Assembly: GCA_002336805.1 (NCBI GenBank)
Contig: DDEZ01000011.1
Span: 434,001 to 498,000, forward strand
Direction: 5' to 3'
From: Bacteroidetes bacterium UBA1941
GTDB taxonomy: Bacteria; Bacteroidota; Bacteroidia; Chitinophagales; LD1
DNA length: 64,000 nt
Position 1 is the first letter of the stretch; each line of letters opens with the position of its first letter. The position numbers were made by a program, and so were the translations under genes. This document shows, in pieces, positions 1 through 7,909 of the stretch. A model generated the notes under the pieces. The model was not told where the DNA came from. It was given only the letters and a program-made list of their open reading frames with translations, and searched no databases.

Positions 1-280
1 TGTCGTGCTTCTTTGCATTGCGGTTCACCCAGTTCACCGCCATGCGCAGCCGCTCGGCAGCATAGCCTACATCTCCGGCTGGCATCGTATCTCCGCTGTA
101 TCCCGGGGTGCCGTAGTCAGGTATATGTTCCCCTACGTGTATATCTGTCAGGTGTACAAATGAGAAGCTATGATGGTAGCCTTTTTTCTTATTGACAGTA
201 GTATGCATGATACGCTGCGCCTCTACAGGCAGCATGGCCGCTGTGAGCAGCCATAGCAGGAGGGTGTACTTCTTTTTCAC
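1..280 (-). CDS. Metallophosphoesterase, N-terminal part (cut by window edge)
   Basis: Reading the minus strand from a GTG at 278-280 gives an open frame to the window edge: a basic start, a hydrophobic signal segment ending near VEAQ, then the block FVHLTDIHVG. That HLTDxHxG pattern is the first metal-binding motif of calcineurin-like metallophosphoesterases, with the D and H as ligands. The protein is therefore probably an exported phosphoesterase; its substrate cannot be told because the other motifs lie outside. No ATG is present in frame just upstream, so GTG is the chosen start. It is the most downstream gene seen of the minus-strand run, and a terminator at 326-351 separates it from the foldase genes, so it probably has its own promoter. 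Confidence 0.7.
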   Translation of the reverse strand, partial: MKKKYTLLLWLLTAAMLPVEAQRIMHTTVNKKKGYHHSFSFVHLTDIHVGEHIPDYGTPGYSGDTMPAGDVGYAAERLRMAVNWVNRNAKKHD

Positions 281-325
281 GAAGTGCTGAAAATAAGAAA
301 TGCGTGCTGATAAATATCCTAAAAG

Positions 326-351
326 AAAAGGGCGACCAAAGCCGCCCTTTT
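326..351 (-). terminator. Intrinsic terminator after the foldase gene 407-1483
   Basis: A 9-bp stem (326-334 pairing with 343-351, aaaagggcg / cgccctttt) has an 8-nt loop. Read on the minus strand it is followed by a T-rich run, as expected for an intrinsic terminator ending the upstream foldase transcript. Confidence 0.7.
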
Positions 352-406
352 CTCATTGTATCTTGTATTGTCTAACGTCTAAGATCTAACGTCTCAGGTC
401 TGCTGT

Positions 407-1483
407 TTATTTCACTCCCAGCATCTCTACCTCAAATACGAGGTCGGCCTTAGGAGGGATCACGCCACCTGCGCCGCGATCGCCGTAGGCCAGGTAGTAT
501 GGTATGATCAGTTTGCCCTTAGAGCCTACATTGTAGAGGCCAAAGCCCTCGTCCCAGCCTGCTATCACCTGATGCTGGCCCAGTACGAACTCAAAAGGCT
601 GGCCGCGATCCAGAGAGGAGTCAAACTTCTTGCCGTCTTCCAGGAGTGTACCTGTGTAGTGCGCTACTACGGTCTGACCCGGTTGGGCTTTGGCGCCTGA
701 GCCCTGCACATCTACTGTGTAGTAGAGGCCGGAGGCCGTCTTCTGCGCATTAGGATACTTCGCTTTTACTTTGGCGTCCCACGTAGCCTGCTCTGCTTTC
801 TTGGCAGCTTCAGCTTTTTGCCTCTGTGCAGCTTCACCTTCTGTGAATGCCTTTACCGCATCAAAAGCCTTCGCTGCTTTGCCCACACGTACGATGCGTA
901 CAGTGCGCATGGTGTCGTTCTGAGCGATAGCGTTTACCACAGACTGGCCGAGCACTACGTGCCCGAAGATGCTGTGCTTGTCATTCAGCCATGGTGTAGC
1001 CACGTGCGTGATAAAGAACTGTGAGCCGTTAGTGCCCGGACCGGCATTGGCCATAGAGAGTACGCCAGGGCCTGTATGGCGCAGCGATGCGTCAAACTCA
1101 TCAGGGAACTTGTATCCCGGATCACCCATACCGCTACCCAGTGGATCGCCACCCTGTATCATAAAGTTAGGGATCACACGGTGAAACTTCAGCCCGTCAT
1201 AGAATGGCTCCCCCTTGCGCACATGCGTCATAGGATTCTTGCCCTCTACCAGCGTCACAAAGTTGCCTACGGTCATAGGCACTTTCACGTACTCCAGCTG
1301 GCATACGATCTTACCCTTATTAGTGTTGAATACAGCATAGAGGCCATCGGTCTTTTCCCAGTTAGGATTTTCTGCGGTAGCAGGAGCAGCAGCCGGCTTG
1401 GCAGCGCCAGCCTGTGCAAAGGCTCCCGTAGTACCCAGCAGGGTGGCTACAGCCAGGAGTCCGGTCTTGATCGTTCTTATCAT
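407..1483 (-). CDS. Cyclophilin-FKBP fusion peptidyl-prolyl isomerase, exported
   Basis: A two-domain proline isomerase that should help fold proteins in the periplasm. A signal peptide (about residues 1-24, ending AFAQA) is followed by a cyclophilin domain at about 45-205, with the core FHRVIPNFMIQGGDP and the block GTNGSQFFIT, and then an FKBP domain at about 240-358 with VVAHYTGTL, DSSLDRGQPFEF and VIAGWDEG. A lysine/alanine-rich linker joins them. The two isomerase families are unrelated in fold, so the fusion is notable. The neighbour at 1560-2732 is a paralogue with the same architecture but a lipoprotein signal; the 76-bp gap and shared direction suggest one transcript. I see no missing catalytic residue by eye. 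Confidence 0.88.
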   Translation of the reverse strand: MIRTIKTGLLAVATLLGTTGAFAQAGAAKPAAAPATAENPNWEKTDGLYAVFNTNKGKIVCQLEYVKVPMTVGNFVTLVEGKNPMTHVRKGEPFYDGLKFHRVIPNFMIQGGDPLGSGMGDPGYKFPDEFDASLRHTGPGVLSMANAGPGTNGSQFFITHVATPWLNDKHSIFGHVVLGQSVVNAIAQNDTMRTVRIVRVGKAAKAFDAVKAFTEGEAAQRQKAEAAKKAEQATWDAKVKAKYPNAQKTASGLYYTVDVQGSGAKAQPGQTVVAHYTGTLLEDGKKFDSSLDRGQPFEFVLGQHQVIAGWDEGFGLYNVGSKGKLIIPYYLAYGDRGAGGVIPPKADLVFEVEMLGVK

Positions 1484-1559
1484 CTTGGTTTTATTTTATG
1501 AATTTTGATTTTAGAAAAGCCATTGTATTGTCTCAATACTCGATACGCACTACTCAATA

Positions 1560-2732
1560 CTATTTCACACCCAGCATCTGCACATCAAACACGAGGTCTG
1601 CGCGCGCAGGTATGGTAGGAGGGGAGCCCTGCTCACCATAGCCTAGGTAGAATGGGATGATCAGTTTGCCCTTAGAGCCGATAGGGAAGTAGCCAAAGCC
1701 CTCATCCCAGCCATCTATCACCTGATGGCCACCGAGCGTAAACTCAAACGGATTGCCGCGGTCCAGAGAGGAGTCAAACTTCTTGCCATCCCACAGGGTG
1801 CCCGTGTAGTGAGCTACTACTATTTGTCCTTGCTTTGCCTTAGGGCCTGTGCCCGGTGTAGTGATGAGGTAGTAGAGGCCTGATGCGGTGCGCTTGGCGC
1901 CTGGGTATTTAGCCTTTACCTTTGCATCCCACTGAGGGTAGGTGGCTGCCATCTTGGCTACCTGCGCCTGGTGCTGCTTGATAGCAGCCTGCATCTGCGC
2001 ATCCCTTTCCTTCTTCTGGTCTTCTATGATCTTTGCGCACTCAGCCATCTTCTTAGTGAAGGTGCCTACTGCATCCCATGCCTGCGCATCCTTGCCCACG
2101 CGTACGATGGTCACAGTATCCATCTTGTCGCCTATAGCAGTAGCATTTACCGTTTTCAGGCCCGCCACTACATAGCCAAACACGTTGTATTTGCCATCCA
2201 GCATCGGTGTCGGCATCTTGGTGATATAGATCTGGCTACCATTGGTATTAGGGCCGGCATTGGCCATAGCCAGGGTACCGGCGCGGTTATGCGTGAGCGT
2301 AGGGTCTACTTCATTGATAAATTCATAGCCCGGACCACCATGGCCATTGCCCTCGGGGTCGCCGCCCTGTATCACAAAGTCAGGCTCCACGCGGTGCCAT
2401 GTCAGCCCATTGTAAAAGGCTTTACCCTTTTTGAAGGTAGTCCTTGGATTAGTGCCCTCAGCCAGTGTCACAAAGTTGGCCACGGTGAGCGGTGCCTTCG
2501 TGTATTCCAGCTTGCAGACTATCTGCCCTTTGGCATTGGTAAATACCGCGTAGAGGCCGTCTTCTTTGCTCCAGTTGGCATTGTCCTGAGCTACTGGTGC
2601 CGGTGCAGGAGCGGCTGGTTCTGCAGGCTGCGTTTGCTGTGTTTCCTCAGCAGGCTTGTTGTTATTGCACGATGACAGGAGCGCTGTGAATACGATCAGC
2701 AGCATCGGCAGGGTGTGTTTGAGTTGCTTCAT
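1560..2732 (-). CDS. Cyclophilin-FKBP fusion peptidyl-prolyl isomerase, lipoprotein
   Basis: Paralogue of 407-1483 with the same order of domains. The N-terminus is a lipoprotein signal (hydrophobic core then LLSSC, Cys about residue 22), so this copy is probably anchored in a membrane. The cyclophilin domain covers about residues 55-220 (WHRVEPDFVIQGGDP, GPNTNGSQIYIT) and the FKBP domain about 270-390 (VVAHYTGTL, DSSLDRGNPFEF, VIDGWDEGFG). The linker is longer than in the neighbour and rich in K, E, Q and A, likely a helical spacer. The pair looks like a tandem duplication split into a soluble and an anchored form. It lies 20 bp downstream of nrnA on the same strand. Confidence 0.88.
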   Translation of the reverse strand: MKQLKHTLPMLLIVFTALLSSCNNNKPAEETQQTQPAEPAAPAPAPVAQDNANWSKEDGLYAVFTNAKGQIVCKLEYTKAPLTVANFVTLAEGTNPRTTFKKGKAFYNGLTWHRVEPDFVIQGGDPEGNGHGGPGYEFINEVDPTLTHNRAGTLAMANAGPNTNGSQIYITKMPTPMLDGKYNVFGYVVAGLKTVNATAIGDKMDTVTIVRVGKDAQAWDAVGTFTKKMAECAKIIEDQKKERDAQMQAAIKQHQAQVAKMAATYPQWDAKVKAKYPGAKRTASGLYYLITTPGTGPKAKQGQIVVAHYTGTLWDGKKFDSSLDRGNPFEFTLGGHQVIDGWDEGFGYFPIGSKGKLIIPFYLGYGEQGSPPTIPARADLVFDVQMLGVK

Positions 2733-2752
2733 TTATGGTCGTTACTTTTTAT

Positions 2753-3763
2753 TTATTGAAAGAGTTCTTTCGAACGCTCTATGAATAGTTTCTCGGTCTC
2801 CTCCATGCTCAGTGCGCTTTTGCCGCCAGAGGCATTGCGGTGGCCGCCACCTTCATAGTATTTGCGGGCAAAGGCATTGACATCTATATCATCCTTAGAG
2901 CGGAAGGATATCTTCACCTTGTCTCGCTCCTCAGAGAAAAGTACAGACAGTTTCACTGTCGATACTTTAAAGGCATAGTTTACCAAACCTTCATTATCGC
3001 CTAGCTGCAAATTAAATCTTCTGGCTTCAGTCTGCCCTATCGAAATGTAGGCCACACGCCCATCATTTACAACTTTTAACTTTTCCAGTAATGCGAAGCC
3101 AAAATAGTGCAGCCGCCGCTCGTCAAAGACGTTGTTGATCTTGTCACTCACATAGTCCGGAGAGGCACCGCGTGCTATCAGGCCGCTGGCTACTTTAAAT
3201 ACATTGGGCGTCGTATTGCTATGCTGGAAGAAGCCCGTGTCTGCCACCAGCCCTGCGTAGAGGTCCTCGGCTATCACAGCGTCTATCAGCTTCTCATCCC
3301 CCAGCTCGCAGATCACATCATATACCATCTCTGCCGTAGCAGCATAGGTAGTATCAGAGAATGTGATCGCTGCAAAATCTTCCGGCTGCTGGTGGTGGTC
3401 TATCATCACCTTGGTAGCAGTACTATGGATCAGCAGGTCGGCTACTTTCTCCGCCCGGGCCTGCACATTAAAGTCGAGCACAAATATCACCTCCGCCTCG
3501 GCCAGCTTCTGGCGAGCCACTCGGTTGTTCTTCTCATCCTCATAGTCGAGTATCGTCTCCGTACCCTTGATCCAGGTCAGATTGGCTGTATAGTGGGTGG
3601 GAGATATGAAGCTGGCGCTATGGCCCTTCAGCTCCAGGTAGCGCTTCCAGCCCAGGCTCGAGCCCAGCGCATCAGCATCGGGGCGCGGGTGTGTCACGAT
3701 CACGCACTGGCGCGGAGTACTGAGCAGCATGCGCAGGGCATGGATATTATCATGATTGATCAT
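2753..3763 (-). CDS. nrnA: DHH-family bifunctional oligoribonuclease / pAp phosphatase
   Basis: NrnA-type enzyme that degrades nanoRNAs (2-5 nt) and, in the known members, dephosphorylates 3'-phosphoadenosine 5'-phosphate. Visible motifs: VTHPRPDADALGSSLG (His25, Asp29, Asp31, metal ligands), an Asp in FVLDFN, the DHH block MIDHHQQPE at about 137-145, and the C-terminal DHHA1 signature YYEGGGHRNASGG near 310. The 336-aa length is normal for the family. It is cytoplasmic, with no signal peptide. It precedes the foldase genes on the same strand with a 20-bp gap, so it may be co-transcribed with them. Confidence 0.9.
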   Translation of the reverse strand: MINHDNIHALRMLLSTPRQCVIVTHPRPDADALGSSLGWKRYLELKGHSASFISPTHYTANLTWIKGTETILDYEDEKNNRVARQKLAEAEVIFVLDFNVQARAEKVADLLIHSTATKVMIDHHQQPEDFAAITFSDTTYAATAEMVYDVICELGDEKLIDAVIAEDLYAGLVADTGFFQHSNTTPNVFKVASGLIARGASPDYVSDKINNVFDERRLHYFGFALLEKLKVVNDGRVAYISIGQTEARRFNLQLGDNEGLVNYAFKVSTVKLSVLFSEERDKVKISFRSKDDIDVNAFARKYYEGGGHRNASGGKSALSMEETEKLFIERSKELFQ

Positions 3764-3811
3764 CAGGCGGCAAAAGTGCTAAATAAATGGCGGTTTCAAA
3801 ATATAGATATG

Positions 3812-4225
3812 TCATTCTGTGGGATTGAGCCCCAGCCAATAGCTATAGAGGAAAATGATGGTCAAGTATGCCCAGAGGAGTGAAAAAAGGATATGTACAG
3901 TCGTTTCAAAGCTCTTGCCGCGCCAGAGCTCAGAGGAGTAGCCGAAAAACTGTATCCCTAGCCGTAGCGCCCAGAAGACGCCTAGTCCCAGAGTGATGCG
4001 ATGGCCCAATGTCGTATTTTGCAGCTCAGCTGCAGAGGTGATACACAGCACGCCCATCATCATGACCACCACTGCTACAAAGAAAGTGTGTACGTACATC
4101 ATTTGCCTGTTGAGCAGGCTGAGAGGTTTCAGCTCTGCCTCCCACTGAAACCGGCGAGGGAAGCCGACATGCAGCAATGCCAGCGCGACCAGCAGGTACC
4201 CTATGATCTTAAAGTGTATGTCCAT
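3812..4225 (-). CDS. Small four-helix membrane protein of unknown function
   Basis: I do not recognise the family. The 137-residue product has about four hydrophobic helices (roughly 7-20, 45-65, 78-97, 112-130) and short charged loops, so it is probably an inner-membrane protein. Its start overlaps the end of the methyltransferase gene by 17 bp, which points to translational coupling and a shared role with the methyltransferase, DUF2071 and DoxX-like genes upstream. Confidence 0.75.
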   Translation of the reverse strand: MDIHFKIIGYLLVALALLHVGFPRRFQWEAELKPLSLLNRQMMYVHTFFVAVVVMMMGVLCITSAAELQNTTLGHRITLGLGVFWALRLGIQFFGYSSELWRGKSFETTVHILFSLLWAYLTIIFLYSYWLGLNPTE

Positions 4226-4973
4226 CTTTGCGGAGGATGAAGATAGTGACGAAAGGATTGATATGCTGTCTGCGGGCTAGTTTAAATCCTGTAGCCTGAA
4301 ACACGGATAGCCAGGACCGCAGCGGGAGGAAATGGAAGAAGCCAATGCTATAGGCAGCAAAATTAAACGCATCTCTCAGATGCTCCACTACTATCACATG
4401 GCCACCACGACGCAGCGCCTGATAGCATGCCGCAAAGAAGCGCTCCCGCTCTAGTGCATCCCTGATCTCATGCGCCGCAAAAATGAGGAAGATAGCATCT
4501 ATGCTGCCATCAGCGGCTGATATATGGTCTGTGCCGATAGTGATGGTATCTGCATGTGCGGGATATGCTGCACGCGCTCTTCTGATAGAGGGTTCAGTGT
4601 GGTGTGCAGGATCATAAAAATCATACGGCATGACGATGGCATCCGGATATCTCTGACGCAGCAGCATTGTAGTCTCATCAAAGCCTGCATTGATATTGGC
4701 AAAATGTCCATTTGATCCCAGCTCTATACTATCGAGCCACCGGAGGTCATACAGACCCGACAGATCATATACATAGAGGGATACTACTAAGGATACTGTC
4801 ACTGGCAGAGCTGTACAAAGAGCAACGATGACAGTCCAGTATCGCAGCTCACCCTTCGTTATGACAATTGCTACACATGCTATCAGTAGCAGGCATGCCG
4901 CCAGTGCATAAAAGGGCCAGTTGAACCGGACGATATTAGTGATACCCTGTAGTGGTCTTCTCATGGCTAACAC
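4209..4973 (-). CDS. Membrane-anchored methyltransferase-like protein
   Basis: The first 75 residues contain two hydrophobic helices. The remainder resembles the second half of a class I SAM-dependent methyltransferase: a conserved acidic strand end (DGSIDAIFLIFAAHEIRD), then helix-rich sequence with the pattern ALRRGGHVIVVEHLRD typical of motifs IV-V. The glycine-rich SAM motif (GxGxG) is not obvious; the corresponding stretch reads IELGSNGHF, so SAM binding may be atypical. The gene overlaps its neighbours on both sides (7 bp with DUF2071, 17 bp with the small membrane protein), marking a tight operon. The substrate is unknown. Confidence 0.65.
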   Translation of the reverse strand: MLAMRRPLQGITNIVRFNWPFYALAACLLLIACVAIVITKGELRYWTVIVALCTALPVTVSLVVSLYVYDLSGLYDLRWLDSIELGSNGHFANINAGFDETTMLLRQRYPDAIVMPYDFYDPAHHTEPSIRRARAAYPAHADTITIGTDHISAADGSIDAIFLIFAAHEIRDALERERFFAACYQALRRGGHVIVVEHLRDAFNFAAYSIGFFHFLPLRSWLSVFQATGFKLARRQHINPFVTIFILRKDGHTL

Positions 4974-5701
4974 TTTTCTATACGTCCTTTCTTCCAGTAG
5001 TACGGCACATCCTCTATGATAAAGGCATTGGCCAACTGCGGTTGGCTCAGTGGCAGCTTTTCCAGGAATGGTATTTTGTATTCTAGCACCTTTACTGCTT
5101 CCGGCCGCCAGTGATGCCTCACGCCTTCTATGATCAAGACTTCCTTGGTATTCTTGTCATATGTAAAGGTAAATGGCAACGGCCCTGCGTATTTGCGTGC
5201 CTCCTGCCAGTCTGCAAATGGCGACCCGGAGGGCAAGGCAGTAGTATCATCGCCCTTCTCTACCACTATCCTCAGTTCATCGGATGCAGACGTGGTAGTA
5301 ATTCTATTCCCTTGGGTAGTTTGCTGCAACTTTGATGTAGTGTAGTGATAGTGCGTAAATATATTGCCCATCACCTGCATCTTTAGTTTGTCAGTCTCAG
5401 ATCCCAGTATGTAGAGTCCCCTGTATCTTTTCCCTTCGCTATTAGTAAATCGTACAAAGATGCGATAGCCGGTCAGGAAGAAATCATTGCCCATAAATGC
5501 CGGAAAACCTTTTGGCCGGAGGCCTTTGGTCTGTACCATGGCTACGGCTACAAAGCCCCACTGGTCATGGAGCGTATCAGGAGTCAGGCACTCGGGCAGG
5601 AGTGCCTGCAAATCTTCTTTGGGTACAGCAAAAGTGAGCACCAGAGACCGCTCAAAGAATGCCTCTACAGCAAAAGGATGGTTCTGCAGGAAGCGCAGCA
5701 T
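4967..5701 (-). CDS. DUF2071 / YqjF-like protein
   Basis: The 244-residue product opens with a pattern typical of DUF2071 proteins (HPFAVEAFFERSLVLTFAVPKEDLQALLP) and continues with a beta-rich body. The family has an acetoacetate-decarboxylase-like fold, and no reaction is established for it. There is no signal peptide or membrane helix. It lies between a DoxX-like membrane protein (11 bp upstream) and a membrane methyltransferase (overlapping). DUF2071 and DoxX-like genes are often seen together in other genomes, which supports a common but unknown pathway. Assignment rests on recognised sequence pattern only. Confidence 0.65.
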   Translation of the reverse strand: MLRFLQNHPFAVEAFFERSLVLTFAVPKEDLQALLPECLTPDTLHDQWGFVAVAMVQTKGLRPKGFPAFMGNDFFLTGYRIFVRFTNSEGKRYRGLYILGSETDKLKMQVMGNIFTHYHYTTSKLQQTTQGNRITTTSASDELRIVVEKGDDTTALPSGSPFADWQEARKYAGPLPFTFTYDKNTKEVLIIEGVRHHWRPEAVKVLEYKIPFLEKLPLSQPQLANAFIIEDVPYYWKKGRIEKC

Positions 5702-5712
5702 GAAAGGACGTT

Positions 5713-6093
5713 TTAGCGTTCAGTCTTATTCAGTACAAATTCGTTATACAATATTAATGCGATAAAAGCGAATGCAAACACAATGTTGAGATGGCCCCAA
5801 AGCAGCAGGTCAGGTACCAGGGTATACTCCAGAATATTCATAGTGGCTATGATCACTGCCTGCACTATGGCGCACCAGCGCGCCTTGATACCGCTGAGTA
5901 CCCACACAGCCATCAGCACTTCAGAGCACCCTATGAGTATGGTGAGGGGGTGGGCAAAATTATGACCTAGTATATGCGCTACTATGTCCGTGTGCCGTGG
6001 CACGAGGTTTAGTACTTTGCAGAATAATCCATTGGCCACCCAGACGGCAGCTATGAGGTATAGCAGTATCTTGTTTACGCTGGCGTTTTTCAT
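5713..6093 (-). CDS. DoxX-like family membrane protein
   Basis: A 126-residue protein with four predicted membrane helices and the layout of the DoxX-like family: an N-terminal helix ending in WVANGLFCKVLNLVPRH, a second starting HPLTILIGCSEVLMAVWVLSG, and two more. Members are small membrane proteins of unclear function, sometimes linked to redox or quinone chemistry. It is the first gene of the DoxX, DUF2071, methyltransferase, small membrane protein cluster, with an 11-bp gap to DUF2071. A 59-bp gap separates it from def. Confidence 0.72.
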   Translation of the reverse strand: MKNASVNKILLYLIAAVWVANGLFCKVLNLVPRHTDIVAHILGHNFAHPLTILIGCSEVLMAVWVLSGIKARWCAIVQAVIIATMNILEYTLVPDLLLWGHLNIVFAFAFIALILYNEFVLNKTER

Positions 6094-6152
6094 AAGGCTG
6101 CGAAAGATATTTATCTAGCGTCTAAAGTCTAACGTCTCTCGTCTGGTTCACC

Positions 6153-6710
6153 CTACTTCTTAGGAAACTTCATCCTGTAGCTCACATCCACATCGCCTTT
6201 AGATATCTTCTCCAACTTGCTCTTCAGCAGGCTGCGGCGCAGTGGCTTCAGGTGGTCTATGAAGAGCTTGCCCTCTATGTGGTCGTACTCATGCTGTATC
6301 ACACGGGCATTCATGTCATCAAACTCCTTCTCGTGTTCTTTCCACTGGCGGTCCATATAGCGGATACGCACCTTAGGCTTGCGCGATACATCCTCGCGGA
6401 TACCAGGTATGCTCAGGCAGCCCTCCTCATAGGCCCAGTCAGTACCTGTCTCCTTGATGATCTCTGCATTGATAAACACCTCCCGCACGCCTTTGTGTTC
6501 CTCCTCCTCGTCATACATCTTGGTACTATCTATCACAAAGAGGCGGATGGCACGTCCTATCTGTGGTGCTGCCAGGCCCACACCCTTGCTCTTCTCCATG
6601 GTCTCAAACATATCGTCTATGAGCTTCTCCAGGCCGGGATAGTCCTTGTCTATCTCTTCGCCCATCTTTCTCAGTACCGGATCTCCGTATGCTACTATCG
6701 GCAGGAACAT
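6153..6710 (-). CDS. def: Peptide deformylase
   Basis: Removes the N-formyl group from nascent proteins in the cytoplasm. All three family motifs are visible: GVGLAAPQIG at residues 43-52, EEGCLSIPG near 97-105 with the metal-binding Cys, and QHEYDHIEGKLFID with the HExxH-type metal ligands and catalytic Glu near 140. The 185-aa length is normal. ruvX lies upstream on the same strand, a common pairing in Bacteroidota, but a 101-bp gap leaves room for a separate promoter. Confidence 0.95.
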   Translation of the reverse strand: MFLPIVAYGDPVLRKMGEEIDKDYPGLEKLIDDMFETMEKSKGVGLAAPQIGRAIRLFVIDSTKMYDEEEEHKGVREVFINAEIIKETGTDWAYEEGCLSIPGIREDVSRKPKVRIRYMDRQWKEHEKEFDDMNARVIQHEYDHIEGKLFIDHLKPLRRSLLKSKLEKISKGDVDVSYRMKFPKK

Positions 6711-6811
6711 TTCTTATTTATGATTTATGATTTTTGATTGAGGCTGATACCAAGGGCCGTTTTGATCATTTGTCATTCATTTTCAAATTTTCAAATCAGC
6801 ACATTAGCACA

Positions 6812-7225
6812 TTATCCCCGCGTTTCCATATACGATTGCAAGATAATCGTTGCGCTTATCTTGTCTAAATTTTCTTTCTTCTGCCGGTCCTTTTTCTTCA
6901 TGCCGCCCTGTATCATGGCCTCCATGGCCATGCGCGAGGTGAAGCTCTCATCCACCTTTACCACTGGTATCTGCGGGTATAGCTTCTGCAGCTGTGCTAT
7001 GAACTTAGTGATATGCGGCACCACCGCGTTTTCCTTAAAGCCATCATTGTACGGCCAGCCTACCACAAAGGTCTCCACCTGCTCGCGCGTCAGATAGGTT
7101 TTGATCCAGTCGTAGATGCCTTTGGTCTCTATCGTGTCCACCGCGCTGGCTATGATCTGCAGCGGGTCTGTAGCAGCCACCCCCACGCGCCGCTGCCCAT
7201 AGTCAAATGCCAGTATGCGCGCCAT
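6812..7225 (-). CDS. ruvX: Putative pre-16S rRNA nuclease / Holliday junction resolvase-like YqgF
   Basis: A 137-residue member of the YqgF/RuvX RNase H-like family, thought to mature the 5' end of 16S rRNA. The first acidic residue sits in ILAFDYGQRRVGVAATD, the second region is FVVGWPYNDG, and the third is VDESFTSRMA. The ATG shares its first base with the stop codon of the DUF1573 gene upstream (position 7225), so the two are translationally linked. Confidence 0.9.
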   Translation of the reverse strand: MARILAFDYGQRRVGVAATDPLQIIASAVDTIETKGIYDWIKTYLTREQVETFVVGWPYNDGFKENAVVPHITKFIAQLQKLYPQIPVVKVDESFTSRMAMEAMIQGGMKKKDRQKKENLDKISATIILQSYMETRG

Positions 7226-7758
7226 TACTTAGTGATATAGGGGTTACTCTTCACCGTCAGCACATTTTCAGACGGCTCCGTATTGGTGGTCACGGTGATC
7301 TGCTTCAGCTGCTCACCTGCGCGGCCCTTAGAGTCAAACTCCACATCTATCGTACCCGTCTGTCCCGGTTTGATAGGCTCGGCAGAGTAGGTAGGCACCG
7401 TACAGCCGCAGGAGGCCTTTGCATTGCTGATGATCAGGTCTTCCTTGCCGGTATTGGTCAATTTAAAAGAGGTCTTATACGCCGGCCCTGATGGTACGCG
7501 GCCAAAGTCATGCAACGTACGCTCAAAGCTCACCGTGGTCACAGGGCCCGTCACGATATTATTGTTAGAGCTCTTCATGGGGTCGCTGGAGATATTGTCA
7601 AATGGGCTCGGCTCTTCATTTTTGGCAGCAGCTGAGTCTTTGGTTGCCTGCTGTGTGGCCTGTGCTTTGGCCTGCACATCCCGCTGGTGGTCCTTATAAA
7701 ATAACACGCCCACGCCTATGGCGATCACGAGCAGCAGTATTGTATTGATATATTTCAT
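7225..7758 (-). CDS. DUF1573 protein with N-terminal membrane anchor
   Basis: A longer frame runs from 7803, but the ATG at 7756-7758 is preferred: a Bacteroidota promoter overlaps the extra codons (TAACTTTG at 7774-7781), and from this Met the protein begins with a clean hydrophobic anchor (KYINTILLLVIAIGVGVLF). The C-terminal 100 residues form a DUF1573 Ig-like domain: VSFERTLHDFGRVPSG, then SFKLTNTGKEDLIISNAKASCGCTVP and a final beta-rich part. The ASCGCT motif is the family hallmark; function is unknown. The promoter predicts a leader of only about 10 nt. It overlaps ruvX by one base. Confidence 0.83.
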   Translation of the reverse strand: MKYINTILLLVIAIGVGVLFYKDHQRDVQAKAQATQQATKDSAAAKNEEPSPFDNISSDPMKSSNNNIVTGPVTTVSFERTLHDFGRVPSGPAYKTSFKLTNTGKEDLIISNAKASCGCTVPTYSAEPIKPGQTGTIDVEFDSKGRAGEQLKQITVTTNTEPSENVLTVKSNPYITK

Positions 7759-7773
7759 ATGCGAAAATCGCTG

Positions 7774-7804
7774 CAAAGTTACGGTTTGCACCTGCCTGTG
7801 CAAA
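7774..7804 (-). promoter_or_regulatory. Bacteroidota-type promoter for DUF1573-ruvX
   Basis: On the minus strand TTTG (7801-7804) is followed by 19 nt and then TAACTTTG (7774-7781), a full match to the TTTG/TAnnTTTG consensus of Bacteroidota sigma factors. Transcription would begin near 7767, about ten bases before the ATG at 7758. Confidence 0.7.
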
Positions 7805-7909
7805 TGCCTTTAAGGATTATTACAAGTGAATGACAGATGACAACGTACATTGGTAGCAGTGTTATTCGTCTAAATACTTAATACTAACTACTAAATACCT
7901 GATCTCTGA

